Positions 38,231-49,665 of a DNA stretch of 64,000 nucleotides are shown here, piece after piece. The stretch spans positions 389,501-453,500 of the forward strand of contig JACYXH010000400.1 in assembly GCA_026745465.1 (NCBI GenBank), read 5' to 3'. The first letter of the stretch is position 1, and each line of letters starts with the position of its first letter. This DNA comes from Lota lota (Eukaryota; Chordata; Actinopteri; Gadiformes; Lotidae). The notes under the pieces were generated by a model. The model did no database searches and was not told where the DNA came from. It saw only the letters and a program-made list of their open reading frames with translations. Position numbers and translations under genes: made by a program.

Positions 38231-38540
38231 CCTTCTCCGCTTGGACCGAATCAGATGCATGCACAGCAGAACCTCAGCTGGATGGGTTTCGGTCTCGGTC
38301 TCGGTGTCGCTGTCGCTGTTTTTATCAACGGGACGTGAGTGAGCGAACAAACAACGCCTTCTTCTCGGATGTGATGTTTTCAAAATGTGTCTTCGTAGAG
38401 AGTAGGTCACGGTGCTTCCTGATTGAGGTGGTGATGGTGTTTCTTTCTTCGGGGTGGGGCGGAATGCTGTTAGTTGGTGAAGAAATGTGGGCAAGAGCAC
38501 GTCCGTGCACGCATCGCACAGTCGTTATCGCAACTTGAAC
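38231..38540 (-). promoter_or_regulatory. CpG-rich segment; candidate golli-mbp 5' exon/promoter
   Basis: This region is richer in CpG than its surroundings (also 38015-38060, with CGCGCC and CGTCGACG). On the minus strand it contains a good splice donor, GAGAAGG|GTATGT, with the exon end at 38231. The first golli coding exon has an upstream splice acceptor at 29877, so a non-coding exon must lie at higher coordinates; this is a plausible position. No transcript evidence, and the link is inference only. Confidence 0.25.
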
Positions 38541-38885
38541 GATAATAACGCAATCTGGCTCTCTCTGTAGTAATTTACGTGTTGCGGTTGGGTTGCTGCA
38601 GGCCTTCGCAGTGAAACCCATGCAAAGTACATGCATTAATAAAAAATAAAAAACATTTTGTAGTAGTAGGCCTGCGTCTATTTTTTATGTTGTTTAAATA
38701 CAAAGTATGTTTAGACGGTAATAGTAATATTATACATTATTCATGAGCCAATACTAATGTCATGTGATTCACTTCTCCTGCCAAAGGGTTGTTGCACGTT
38801 AGTGCGCGTGCGTGTGAGCGCGCCTGTGTGTCTGCATGTGCTTTATTCAAGAGGACATTGCTCACGTCCCTAACTGAACCTATGT

Positions 38886-39055
38886 GCCTGACCAGCCCAG
38901 TCTCACACCAACTTGTGTAATTGCTACGTTGGTCCACAGCGGAATACGTATTCATTTCACAATAACGGCTCAAGATGGCTGACATTTTATTTTTTATTCT
39001 CAGTGGAAAATGCAATATTTTGATATAGTTTCGGCATTAAAACGGGTTTTGTTCG
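38886..39055 (+). repeat. Inverted-repeat pair, left copy
   Basis: This segment matches the reverse complement of 43206-43411. Shared blocks include ACGTTGGTCCACAGCGGAA, TTTCACAATAACGGCTCAA, TTCTCAGTGGAAAATGC and TTTCGGCATTAAAA. The right copy contains about 30 nt of extra sequence. It looks like an interspersed repeat family. Confidence 0.75.
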
Positions 39056-39727
39056 ATATTACGCGAGACCTCAATAATATATGCTCGTATATGATCATAC
39101 GATGCGCGCCCAAACCTCGGATGGAGCCGTGCAGAGCTCTCTGAACTCTGGCCGCGACCCGCTGTCTGCGTACGGTGCAGAGCACACTGAGCTCGGCCCA
39201 AAGTCACACCGTAGTAGCGACGGTACGCTTGTTCAGTGATGCTATGAGGTTTACTTTGTTAAACTGCTCGTGGCGTTTTTTCATGCTCATTTGGGGTTTT
39301 GAGGTAATATAATCGGGGTAGGCTATATTCTCGTTAAGAAATACCAAAATTATTTATTTTACTACACAACACGTATTTCAAACAGGTGGAACAATGAGCT
39401 ACATTTTTGTTCTGAATCCCCCCGCCCCCTAGTTCTCGCATTTATCGATATGCTCTTGTTTACAACCTATGGCCATTATTTCATTTTCTGTTACATGCAC
39501 GCATATATCCTGTATTCAATACATGAACACAATATTCTGAACAACCCACGAGATGATTGATTATTGGTTCCTATGATAGGAACGGGATGCTGTAATGAGG
39601 TACCAATATAACCCCAATGCTATGCTCAGACTACCTTTTCCTGCCTACCACACCATGCCATAATCTCAGTCCTATCCTCTAAAACCTACAATTAGTACAA
39701 ATATCAACTCACAACATTTCGTGATTA

Positions 39728-40532
39728 TCAGCCACTATTAAAACTGTTCCACTGAGCGGCAAGAGTCTGTATGGGCAGAAGAGCGCTTAACCGGGAGTGT
39801 TGTTCAGTGGAGGGAGGAGCCATAAACTGTAGAGGTCCGGAAACACGGCACTTCCACTCTTGGTCTGAGTGGACTGTACGAAGTACCCCGAACCTCAACA
39901 CAAAGTGTTCTACAAATATGGAAGTGACCGTACCTGCTTCCTGGTTGGACATAGGAAATGCCTTGGCCCATTTAGTAAAATAGTCTGCTATTACTAGGAT
40001 ATATGTATTGCCCTTTTGTGACGTGGGTAAAGGACCCACAATGTCTACTGCCACTCGTTCAAATGGCCGGGTGGTCACGGAACTTCGCAGGGGCGCCCTT
40101 GGTACAGGGGCCACTATCTTACTGGCGGCACAATCATGGCATGCTTTACACCACTCCTTGACATCTCAGCTCCAACCGGACCAAAATAACCCTAAGCTCA
40201 CTTTGTCCAAAAACTTTGCTACTCCTAGACGGCCCCGTTTTAGTATTGTGGAGACTATGCAAGACAAGGGATATCAACGTCTGGGGTAACACCAAAATGT
40301 CACCCTCTAACTGTAACCTGTCCCAAACGGCTATAAGGGGTCTCAATGTGGCTTTGGACTGCAGATTAGCCGGGGCCGTTTGACAACCCTGGGACTTCAG
40401 AGAGATAACTCGCAGCAGGTCGGGTTCTTCCCTTTGTTTCGACTTAAGGTTCCATTCTTCCCTAGCGTCACTAACCTGGCTTACGGTGGGCACCTTGCAC
40501 CCTGGAGGTCGCCGGGACATTGGTATGTCCAT
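39728..40532 (-). pseudogene. gypsy integrase fragment, 3'-truncated
   Basis: Two open frames broken by stops cover the integrase zinc-binding region (40532-40146, with a degenerate HHCC; the cysteine pair lies near 40125-40150) and the catalytic core (40114-39728). The core keeps VAVDIVGPLP with the first Asp and TVHSDQ with the second Asp. Sequence then diverges, so the third catalytic residue and C-terminal domain are lost. Confidence 0.8.
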
Positions 40533-40540
40533 TGGTATGG

Positions 40541-40944
40541 TGTTTGCCTGGTCGGTGCTGTATGGTGTACTGGAAAGAGGACAGCAATTCTAGCCATCTA
40601 GCTACTTGTCCCTCAGGCTCTTTAAAGCTGTGCAACCAACACAGAGAGCTATGGTCCATCCTAAGTAGGAATTGATAACCTAACAAATAGTGTCGGAAAT
40701 AGCGCGTGTACTCGACCACTGCCAAGAGCTCTTTGCGGGTAGTGGCATAGTTTTTCTCGGCTTGGTTTAGGCACCGGCTTGCGTAAGCTACAACTCGTTC
40801 CTGACCCTCATGCAGCTGAGAAAGCTCAGCACTAATGGCCAGATCACTGGCGTCCGTGTCTAATACAAACTGTTTGTTCGGGTCAGGATAAACTAATACA
40901 GGGGCAGTTATCAGTGTCTGTTTTAGAGTTTTGAATGCTACCCG
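40541..40944 (-). pseudogene. gypsy RNase H domain fragment
   Basis: Readable sequence [17 protein letters not shown], then CLNQAEKNYATTRKELLAVV and RMDHSSLCWL, is diagnostic of the Ty3/gypsy RNase H domain. It includes the TDAS Asp, the KEL Glu and the MDH Asp. This is the best-preserved part. The frame opens out of phase with the RT remnant before it. Confidence 0.85.
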
Positions 40945-41226
40945 GGGCATTAAAGAGGCCAAATGGTAAGATGTTAAATTCAAACAGGCCCCACTTGGTG
41001 CCGAAAGCAGTGTTCTCAGGGTGGTAAGGGTCGACCTCAACCTGCCAATAGCCACTGGCAAGGTCGAGAGTAGAGAACCACTTTGCTCCGACCAGCGCAT
41101 CTAGGGTGTCATCTATTCTAGGAAGGGGGTAAGCATCCTTTACGGTAAGCTCATTTAGGCGTCTATAATCAACACAAAAACGAAGGCCCCCATCCTTTTT
41201 TCGTACCCAACCGCACTCCCAACAGA
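40945..41226 (-). pseudogene. gypsy zinc-knuckle/reverse-transcriptase deletion remnant
   Basis: The frame runs from the beginning of a CCHC knuckle (CWECG) straight into RT motif sequence ([17 protein letters not shown]), so protease and the RT N-terminus are absent at a junction near 41210. The remnant keeps motif A ([13 protein letters not shown]) and [10 protein letters not shown]. It then breaks near 40945-40952 into sequence belonging downstream of the palm. The YxDD catalytic box is therefore missing. Confidence 0.8.
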
Positions 41227-41570
41227 GCCGAGCTTGAGCGTCTGGTTGGAGTCGCTGGGGGTTCTATTGCCTTGGGGGAACAGGGGCCAGGGGCCGTCCT
41301 ATGTTAACATGTGGTGGTTCTTCAGGGCGGAACCTGCTTTGGCTCGATGCCTTCAGTGCAGAGACCTCTATTTGTAGTCTCTGCAGCTCTGCCTGCATAT
41401 CGCTATGTCTGGCTCTGCAATGGTGCATCCGCAGAGAGCATTTGCAATGCAGCCACAGTTTCCTTCTTTCCTAGGGCCTTAATGTGTTCTAACTCTGAGG
41501 CGAGGTTAAGTGCATGCAGCAGAAGGTTGCATACTTGCATTAGAATGCTGCCATCGCCTATCTTTGCGAT

Positions 41571-41966
41571 TTACTGGTCTTTGATAAAGGTATCACGGGT
41601 GTTAATATCACACTTAGGGTAGGCTAATTCCCCCAGCCACCGGATAGCATTACCAAAGTCCCTAGCGTTCTCGTCAGGCCTCCAAGCCTGGTCAAAATAT
41701 TCAGCACAGTTCCAATCCTGTTGCCTAGGGCGACCCAGGTGGAGGTCCATTGCTGCCTTAAGGGAAGTATAGCTTTGGCAGGTTTCTGGAGCTAAACCCC
41801 AATATACCTCTCTGGCTTTCCCCGACAGCAAAAGTGCCATCTTTATGATCTTCTTGGGGTTTTCCAAGCCATCAACCTCACTGGCTAAGTCAAATTGCTC
41901 CGCCCAGTCCTCCCACCCTCCATCTGCTCCCGAGAAATTCTCAGGCATATACACAGGACGCTCCAT
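41571..41966 (-). pseudogene. gypsy gag-like fragment
   Basis: A 131-codon open frame begins MERPVYMPENFSG and includes WEDWAEQFDLASEVDG and ALLLSGKAREVYWGL, matching the N-terminal capsid-like domain of Ty3/gypsy gag in fish (a retrotransposon gag of the MARLYTFD/PNMA-type fold). It ends at an in-frame stop. Downstream, in broken frames, gag-related sequence continues to a CWECG half zinc-knuckle near 41212-41226. A full gag would be longer. Confidence 0.75.
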
Positions 41967-42090
41967 ACTGTATGTGGCCGTCTGTAAGGGTTGGGTCAGG
42001 GCTGCTTCTGCTTCTGCCTCTACTATTGCTAGTATACCCCGGCCTCGACCTCTCCCAACTGGCGTGCGTTTTGCCTACTGCAACAACTCA

Positions 42091-42110
42091 ATCCCACTTC
42101 TGACACCAGT
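42091..42110 (-). other. Candidate primer-binding region / LTR edge of the gypsy element
   Basis: On the minus strand, CTGGTGTCAGAAGTGGGAT directly follows ...TTTTACTACA, which ends in the CA expected of an LTR 3' terminus. A TGGTGTCAGAAGTGGG-like sequence is a common layout at the start of gypsy internal regions. The tRNA primer is not determined. Confidence 0.45.
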
Positions 42111-43205
42111 GTAGTAAAACCTAATCTGATGGGGTCGAGCGTGCAGGGAACATAACACACACACAAACACACACATATTTCGAGTTGCCTTTTGAAGGCA
42201 AACCGCCGTTTTTAATTAATTAATGACTGTAATCAATGTGACTCGTTTATTTTTTATTTTAAATCACTGTCCGAGGGCTAGTTACGTCACTCCGAGAGAT
42301 TTGTTAGCACGGACAGATTTGGTAGTGACAGAGCTGATAACCCTATTCGTGAAAGCAAAACACCAAGCTCATTGCTTTAACGAGGCACATTTATTTGACA
42401 CAATTAATTAATTGATCATGTGTGAGAGGTCCTCATCATTCCTCATCCTGAGTGTGTATTGACTAGTCTATTTCTGATGTTGAGTGAAATGCTCATTGCA
42501 AGCTTCCTATTTACTGTCCACAAGCACCCCTTCCTCCTCCCCATATGGATATGGAAAATTGTTGCCATGGCCCAGTGGTGGTGGTGTCTTTTATTTGAAA
42601 GTGGGCATTCAAATATACTAGAATGATCAGTTAGGAGGCCGTAGCCCTACAGTAAGTGATGCAATGAGTAGGTGACTTAAGGGGTCAAGGACTCTTATGA
42701 GTGAGCTATTGATCTGGGGTCTCTTTTATATCAAAGATAGTCTCAAGGACATAAACGATTATCAATTTTGGTTCTCCAGCTTGACAGAAAGTGACTCACA
42801 AAACCTCAGCAAATGCTCCATCTCATGGTGCCTCACCCAGCACCTCGCTTGCAAGATTTTGAGATGAAAATCTTTCCAGACCTATACCCGACTCATCCAA
42901 CATGCATATCTGAGAATCAGACCTTTATTTCCTAACAAAAAGAAAGTTGTGTGTGAAATGCACATGAACTTTTATTTATCCTTTATTTTATTTATGAACT
43001 TTTTATTTATCATTATAAGGGGCAGGGTCTGTGGTTTAGAGTTAAGGTTAGGGTTAGGGTCCACCTTTTCGCTGAGAGACCCAAGATTGAACGTTATATT
43101 CTTACCATTTTCTGGCAAGACCTGAAAGAGTATTCATCATAAATAAAAAACTAAACGTCATAAACAATTACTGAACAAAGATTATGACAATAAAATGTAC
43201 CTTTC

Positions 43206-43411
43206 TCGCTAGAAATGTTATTAAAACCCATTTTAATGCCGAAACAATATATTAAAATATGCATTTTCCACTGAGAATAAAATGAATGTCAGTCATGTTT
43301 GGTTTTCAGCGATAGCACAATTTTTGAGCCGTTATTGTGAAACAAAAGCATTTTCCGCTGTGGACCAATGTAGCTATTATACATTTTGGTGTAGGACTGG
43401 GTGGCCTGACT
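43206..43411 (-). repeat. Inverted-repeat pair, right copy
   Basis: This is the counterpart of 38886-39055 in opposite orientation. The two copies enclose the Ty3/gypsy fragment at 39728-42114. Confidence 0.75.
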
Positions 43412-43484
43412 GTGTATCCATCCATATGTCCAATGTTATTTATGTATTAATGTATTAATGTATTTATTTATGATGTATGCATGT

Positions 43485-43915
43485 TTATTTGTATGTATGT
43501 ATGTATGTATGTATGTATGTATGTATGTATGTATGTATGTATGTATGTATGTATGTATGTATGTATGTACGTATGTATGTATGAATGTATGCATGTATAT
43601 AGACCTATGTACATATGTATGTATGTATGTATCTATCTATGTATGTATACATCTATGTAGGCTATATACGTATGTTTGTATATATAGTATATTTACTAGT
43701 ATGTATGTATGTATGTATTTATTTATTCATTTATTATGTATGTATGTTTGTTAGTATTTATGTATGTTTATGTACTTGTATGTATGTATGTATGTATGTA
43801 TGTATGTATGTATGTATGTATGTATGTATGTATGTATGTATGTATGTATGTATTTATTTATTTATCTATTTATTATTTATGTATGTATTTATATGTACTA
43901 GTATGTATGTATGTA
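43485..43915 (+). repeat. (ATGT)n tetranucleotide repeat array
   Basis: Two main pure blocks (about 43493-43570 and 43776-43852) are separated by degenerate ATGT/TATTTA sequence. Open frames of Met-Tyr-Val-Cys are artefacts. Confidence 0.95.
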
Positions 43916-45084
43916 TTAATCAGGCCTATCTTTACTTTATCAAGGCCTCCATGATGAAAAGTGTTGTTGACGGGAAGGAAGTATCTCTTTGGGGGGAAGA
44001 AGCAATCTGTTCAAGCCTCCCATCTGAACAGAATCATAAGAGCTCCAACAAATTGCCACTCCATACAGCTGGGTAATTTTTCATTGGCCACTTCTAATTA
44101 TTATCAGTGGATCTGTTTCATGTAAGCTCCTTTTGTTTTCATATTTGCGGTGCTCTGACAAATATGAGGTTGTTGGTGCTGCCTTCTAATTAAAAGTGTA
44201 ATAACATTGTTGTATACATTTACATATAGGCCTACACGTAAAAAAGGATGCATTCTCACATAGTACCTCTTCATTCACTATCCATCCGAACAGAAAAGTG
44301 TGAGGTTTTACGTAATGCAGTCGGGGGATATAAGATATGATCCAGCTCAGGTCGGCATTGTAAAGTAGGGAATATCTACAAAGCACCTTACTATAGGTGG
44401 CTGACTTGTGTAAATAGCACAGTTGGTACAGTTGCCTTGCAAACATTGGCATGTGTGTGTAGGACTGGAACCGGAGAGACCCTCACATAAACCAAAAAAC
44501 AATGTGTACCATCAGGAGAAATTATCTGTTGGTGTTGAATGCTGCAAGATACCATGGATAATGGGGTCATAGGATTATCATTGTTTCGGAGGGCCTTGAC
44601 CCATGGGCTACACTATTCACAAACATAAGACCTCTACTCACTGACGCACTGTTTTCAACATTGTGACAAGGACTCCCTTCCCTGTTCCATATTTATGTGA
44701 TTTATTCAGTATTAGTAGAACTTAAGAATACCCACTGAAAACAAAGCAACCCGTGTCACTTCAGCAGCCTCTGTGCCTTACACAGAACAAGGTGAACAAC
44801 TGGCTGAACATATGTCTATCATCTGTTGATAACCCATTACTCCTGCTTCCAGCACAGACTATTTTCAACAGAGATAACTGGTTGCCATGGAAATGACCAG
44901 GCCTCAGTAGGGATAATGAGCCCTATGGAATGGATTACCCACCGCAGCAGTTCAAAGCAGGATTTTGTTGTTTTTGTTGTGTTTTGTCTTGTACGTAAAG
45001 GTAAATTTGCAATGTTCTAAGTGTAGCGGTGTAGAGGTGAATGTCAACTGTACCACTGCTGTACATGCATACATTCATACACAC

Positions 45085-45305
45085 ACAAACATACATACAT
45101 ACATACATACCTACATACGTACATACATACATACATACTTACTTGCACATGTATAAATATTTATACATATATGTAATTATTAATATAATTATAATAATAG
45201 TATAATAATAACAGTAATAATGTTTTATTATTTTGATGATTATTACTATAATTATTATAATATTATTATTATCATTATTAATACTATCATCACCATCATT
45301 AATAT
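45085..45305 (+). repeat. (ACAT)n followed by AT/ATA-rich simple sequence
   Basis: An ACAT tetranucleotide tract at about 45087-45137 passes into about 130 nt of irregular TAA/ATT trinucleotide-rich DNA. Confidence 0.9.
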
Positions 45306-46046
45306 CAGCCATAGCATTGTTAGCATTTATATAAGGCACCATTTATACATTATGTGCGTGTAAGGAAAATGACAGGGTTATTTTACAACATATGGCTTCC
45401 AAAGGCACACCTAACACACCCACAGGAGCTCCGCCAATAACTGTCAATGTTTGTGAAATTGAAAGCAATCAAGGTTGAAATAGCTCTGGCTAAAACAGTC
45501 CCAAGTTGTGGTTAGAAAATTCAGTTTCTTTCCGTTGCACATTTGACAAATGTGTTTGTAAGGTTTGCTACTGGATAGAGATGGTAATTTGGGCCTGATG
45601 CACGATTTGAATAAAGCAATACCTCCCATTTCTAATTCATATGGAGGGTTATTACCCTCATTTAAAGACATCATTGATAATGCCGGCTTTTGATAAACTA
45701 CTAGAAACAAAATCGAATACAGAGATGGAGGGTCTGTTTTTTATAACCACCGTCGTCTTTTTATCTTTCCACAGGGTTCAGGTTGGGTCACATGAAGGCT
45801 ACTTGAGCCATGGAGTAGGCCTACTGCTGAACAGATGGCAGCACCTCTCCAGTCTCCTCTCGTGTCTACGTGATGAGGAGACATGCTGCAGGCTCCCAGG
45901 GCTGCTGATGGATATTAACAAAAGGCCTGGTTTCCCCTCTGTAGACTTAATCAAGATGAGTAGGGTCAAAGGCATCGATAACATCACACACACACAGAAA
46001 ACAGAACCTTACTCCTCATGAAAATAATTACAAAACTTGCTGAAAT

Positions 46047-46075
46047 GCACATGGAAACCAGGGGTTTCCATGTGC
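46047..46075. repeat. Perfect 13-bp hairpin with 3-nt loop
   Basis: GCACATGGAAACC (46047-46059) and GGTTTCCATGTGC (46063-46075) are exact reverse complements with an AGG loop. It is followed by TTTT, but too short for a typical miRNA precursor. Confidence 0.85.
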
Positions 46076-47195
46076 CTTTTATATTTTCCAAGGGCTGTTG
46101 CACAACGTGACAAATAAATGGAATAGTAAAATGGTTTACATTTCCTATCCCATCCTCCTCTTTCTTAACCTTGATACACACCAATGCTGGCTTTTCATAA
46201 TATATTTGTTATGGTATCTGAGTAAGACTATTCATTCTCCAGTGCTTTTCTATTTGATTTCTCAGAAGATCAAAGGCAGGCTTACTGCTTTCCTGGACTC
46301 TTTAAAGGGACAATGAATTGTTTGTAGAATACTGCAAACAACACCTCTTTGACAATTACGTACCACCTTTCTTTAACATTATATTTGTTTCTACCAATCA
46401 TACTGCTGGAGGCGGGTACCTGTGAGGGCTTAATTAGTGAACACAATCTCGGCCAGCAGTAGAAAACTGTTAAAAAGTGTCTGTAAAGGTTTCAAGACAA
46501 CACCAATGTAGGTACTGTTGAAATACACTTATAAATTCATCTTCTGAAAGTTCCAGCCACACACATGAGTTTTCTACGGTAGGATATCTCAGTCAGGAAA
46601 CAGGAAACAAGGCATAACTCCGCTCCTTTCAGTTTCAGTTTTCTGGCCCAGTCTCTGCCGTCTCCCCCAGAAGTTCTGCAATAACATTGTAGGGATCCAG
46701 CAGTCCTACTATGTTATAGCAGAACAGCCGAGATAATATATTTCTAAACAAAGGCATTAGGTCCTGAGGAAAAGGGATTGAGTCCTATCCAAAAGTCAGG
46801 AGTCACCATTACCTTTATCAAAATGAATGGATAACTATCATGTGCCTGTACTTTTTAAGGAATCTCACGGCAAACCCCCACCCGGTCCCACACATACATC
46901 TCCATAAATGTTTATTTGCACCTATTTTCACCAATTGCTGCCTGCTAGCATTGAAGGGCACCCTTCCAGCTTCACAAGGTCCATAGCCATAACAGCTTCA
47001 CCAAGTAGGCTACATATGACAGGTCCAATGGAAAAGCATCTCCCCTTCAAAAACAAGGTGCTCCATCTAGTGGAATATAATTAATGTCAGTTAGTAATAA
47101 TTTTGCATAAAGTATGGTTTAGGACTAACTTTAAGGACAAAGTAGCACCATGTTTTTTTTCCATTCATTTGTTATTTGTGGATCTGTTTAGGAAA

Positions 47196-47230
<35 letters not shown>

Positions 47231-47409
47231 TCACAGACTCACAGACACGCACACTGAAAACATAACGTGATTTGTTGGCATATAAAGCAATCAACATTAA
47301 TACAATAACAGTTTTATATCTTATGCAGTTTGACACAGGTTGATTGACGATACAGCTAAAGGAAAATATAGAATAATTACATAAAAACTTGGATAAAGTT
47401 GAGACCTGA

Positions 47410-47440
47410 CCCCCCCCCCCCCCCTCCCCCCCTTCCCCCC
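47410..47440 (+). repeat. Poly-C-rich tract
   Basis: C runs of 15, 7 and 6 nt separated by T. Confidence 0.9.
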
Positions 47441-48031
47441 ATCTCTCGTCTCTGTTTGAGAACATATTTGCAGACTGTCATGCTGACATACAGGTACAGC
47501 ATCAATGATCCGTCTGTTTCATAGGTCAAAATTGACAAAAATATATTGGGTTATATCTTTCATATATCCTATATCATCCACTATCTAAAGTCTAACATCA
47601 TTGCATCGACAGTTTTACTATTGTAGTCCCTGTCCATAGTGCGTCCGCCATCTTTATTTTATTCCAATACTGTGCATTTTGTTTCATTTTCAGGCTGACC
47701 TTTCAATGATAAATATGCCATCCAAAAGCCGATATAGATTATGGTTAATCAAATCCTGCACAAACTGTGATCGATACCAGTTTTGATGAGTGGTCTGTGT
47801 CGTCGATCTTGGGGGGTTGAACTGCTGAACCTAACTCTCAGGTTCTGCACATGCACCAACACAAGCAAAACCGATCGAGACTGGATCCATACCAGCTCTG
47901 CCATTGGCATAAAGACAAGATTGATGAACAAAAAGAAACATGTTTATTTAATTAGTGGAGGATTGTAGCTGTTGTTGAGTTGAGCACTCCCAGTGGTGTG
48001 TGAGTTGGTATGGTTTGAGTTTATTATGTGC

Positions 48032-48139
<108 letters not shown>

Positions 48140-48845
48140 AGCATGCATTCGTGCGTGTGTGTATTCAAAGGGTTGGGGGTTGGTGGGGGTGAGTGTGATG
48201 TGTATTTCGTAAAATACCTTGAACAGCATATAGGCTATCTAAACCCAATTGGCTTAGATGAAGCCTACATGTGCAGGGACCGTACAACTTCCACAATGTA
48301 AAACAAATTTTTGGAAAAGTGTATTGACTTTGGTTGATTGAGACGCTCCCTTGCATTGAGCAAGTTGAGTCTGGGTCACCATGCTATCCATAGGCAACTA
48401 TTAAGCGTTACCAGTGATTTAAAGAAGACACAAATTCTGAAACTAACTTAAATATGTATATGGTTCTCTCCCCCATTTCATGTTCGGCAGTGGCATAGGC
48501 TGACGTTCGGAGCCCAGCCCCTCCAGTGAGAGGAGGAAAGTCGAAGCAGTGATAAATTCTGAGCCATTCTGTCTACGAGTGAAGGCGCATCAGGTGCGCA
48601 CGGATCATTCTGGGGTTCACAGCTAATTTTGCCCGTAAAGTTGCCTATCAAGCAATCGTAAAGGATCGATAGGTTTATGCTCAATTCAAGTAGAAGCCAC
48701 GGAAGCCTTTCAACCAGCGAAACTTGCATCAAGTCGATAAAAACTTAATCTGGTGGACTTGGAGACATGCGTATGTCGTGCGTTCAAGCACAGCCCGTAC
48801 TTAGATAGACGTGTATTGACACTCTTCAACAACTCTGACTGAAAT

Positions 48846-49511
48846 ATGAATATGTCGGAGTTTCCCGTGCGCTTCGAGGAGCAATGGAACATGAGCTGGA
48901 TGGAGGAAGAGAGTAATACACTTTTATTCGGGATTGGTACGGATAATTTCATCACGCTTTTGGTATTCGGGATCATCTTTACGCTCGGTGTTCTGGGGAA
49001 TGCAATGGTGATAACCGTGCTGGCCAGAAACAAGCCAGGGAAACCTAGAAGCACGACCAACATATTCATCCTAAATCTCAGCATAGCAGACCTGTCTTAC
49101 TTGTTGTTTTGTATTCCTTTCCAGTCGACCATTTACATGATGCCAACTTGGGTGCTCGGCGCATTTATTTGCAAATTTATTCACTATTTCTTCACAGTGT
49201 CCATGCTGGTCAGCATCTTCACTTTATCCGCTATGTCCGTGGACCGTTACATTGCTATTGTGCATTCGAGAAAGTCCTCCTCTATCCGAGTGGCAAAGCA
49301 TGCTCTCATCGGAGTGGCGGTGATATGGATATTATCTTTGACAATGGCAGCCCCTGTGATGTACTACCAGAACATATTCCAACGAGAAGAGAACCGCACT
49401 TTTTGCTGGGAATGGTGGCCAGATCCATACCAGAAAAAAGTGTATGTTGTGTTCACGTTCGTGTTTGGTTACGTATTGCCCCTTCTTCTGATTTCATTCT
49501 GTTACGCAAAG
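48846..49511 (+). CDS. galr1: Galanin receptor type 1, coding exon 1
   Basis: Encodes residues 1-222 of GALR1, a plasma-membrane class A GPCR for the neuropeptide galanin (Gi/o coupled in mammals). The sequence has two N-terminal N-glycosylation sites (N2 and N15, both NMS), TM1 to TM5, the KPGKPRSTTN loop 1, FILNLSIADL in TM2, TWVLGAFICKFIHYFFTVSM leading into TM3, DRY at 133-135, and the disulphide Cys pair C109/C187. Identity to human GALR1 is very high across TM2-TM3, which separates it from GALR2/3. The exon ends phase 0 at AAG|GTAAGG. The ATG gives a length matching the family, and nothing upstream in frame adds receptor sequence. Which teleost paralogue (a or b) is not decided here. 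Confidence 0.97.
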
Positions 49512-49599
49512 GTAAGGCACGCACTGACATAATTAGCCAAATTGATTGGGAAAATGGACAATTTGCAAACGGATTTCTTACATGTTCCTATACTTACAG
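49512..49599 (+). other. galr1: galr1 intron 1 (88 nt)
   Basis: GTAAGG at the start and TACTTACAG at the end. A very short intron; reading through it meets an in-frame stop soon after the donor. Confidence 0.93.
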
Positions 49600-49665
49600 G
49601 TACTAAACCACTTGCACAAAAAACTAAGAAACATGTCCAAAAAGTCTGAGGCATCAAAGAAAAAG
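49600..49665 (+). CDS. galr1: galr1 coding exon 2 (third intracellular loop)
   Basis: This 66-nt exon encodes 22 residues from VLNHLHKKLRNMSKK to EASKKK. It lies between acceptor TACTTACAG and donor GTACGT, phase 0 on both sides. This is intracellular loop 3 of the receptor, nearly identical to the human loop (VLNHLHKKLKNMSKKSEASKKK). The preceding intron is only 88 nt. The Lys-rich stretch is a typical G-protein contact region. The three-exon arrangement is the known GALR1 gene structure. Confidence 0.96.

Larger units (their letters stand above)
39728..42114 (-). mobile_element. Internally deleted Ty3/gypsy-type LTR retrotransposon
   Basis: Read on the minus strand, a gag-like region, a partial CCHC knuckle, part of reverse transcriptase, RNase H and the integrase N-terminal and core regions occur in the gag-RT-RH-IN order of Ty3/gypsy elements. 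Protease and the start of RT are missing, the RT palm centre is missing, and integrase is cut off before its last catalytic residue. Frameshifts and stops break the remaining frames. The 5' junction at about 42110 (TGTAGTAAAACC beside TGACACCAG) looks like an LTR edge next to a primer-binding region. No matching 3' LTR was found to the left. The copy is not capable of autonomous movement. Confidence 0.88.

Noticed and set aside
38165..38500. 111-codon minus-strand ORF with an ETETET run
   Set aside because: It lacks domain features. I prefer to note the region only as a CpG-rich candidate non-coding exon.
43458..44076. Met-Tyr-Val-Cys repeat ORFs
   Set aside because: They are translations of (ATGT)n repeats.
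46047..46075. miRNA precursor
   Set aside because: The stem is only 13 bp with a 3-nt loop, far shorter than a pre-miRNA hairpin.
49109..49606. 165-codon ORF overlapping galr1 exon 1
   Set aside because: It is an alternative-frame shadow of the receptor exon and reads into intron 1.
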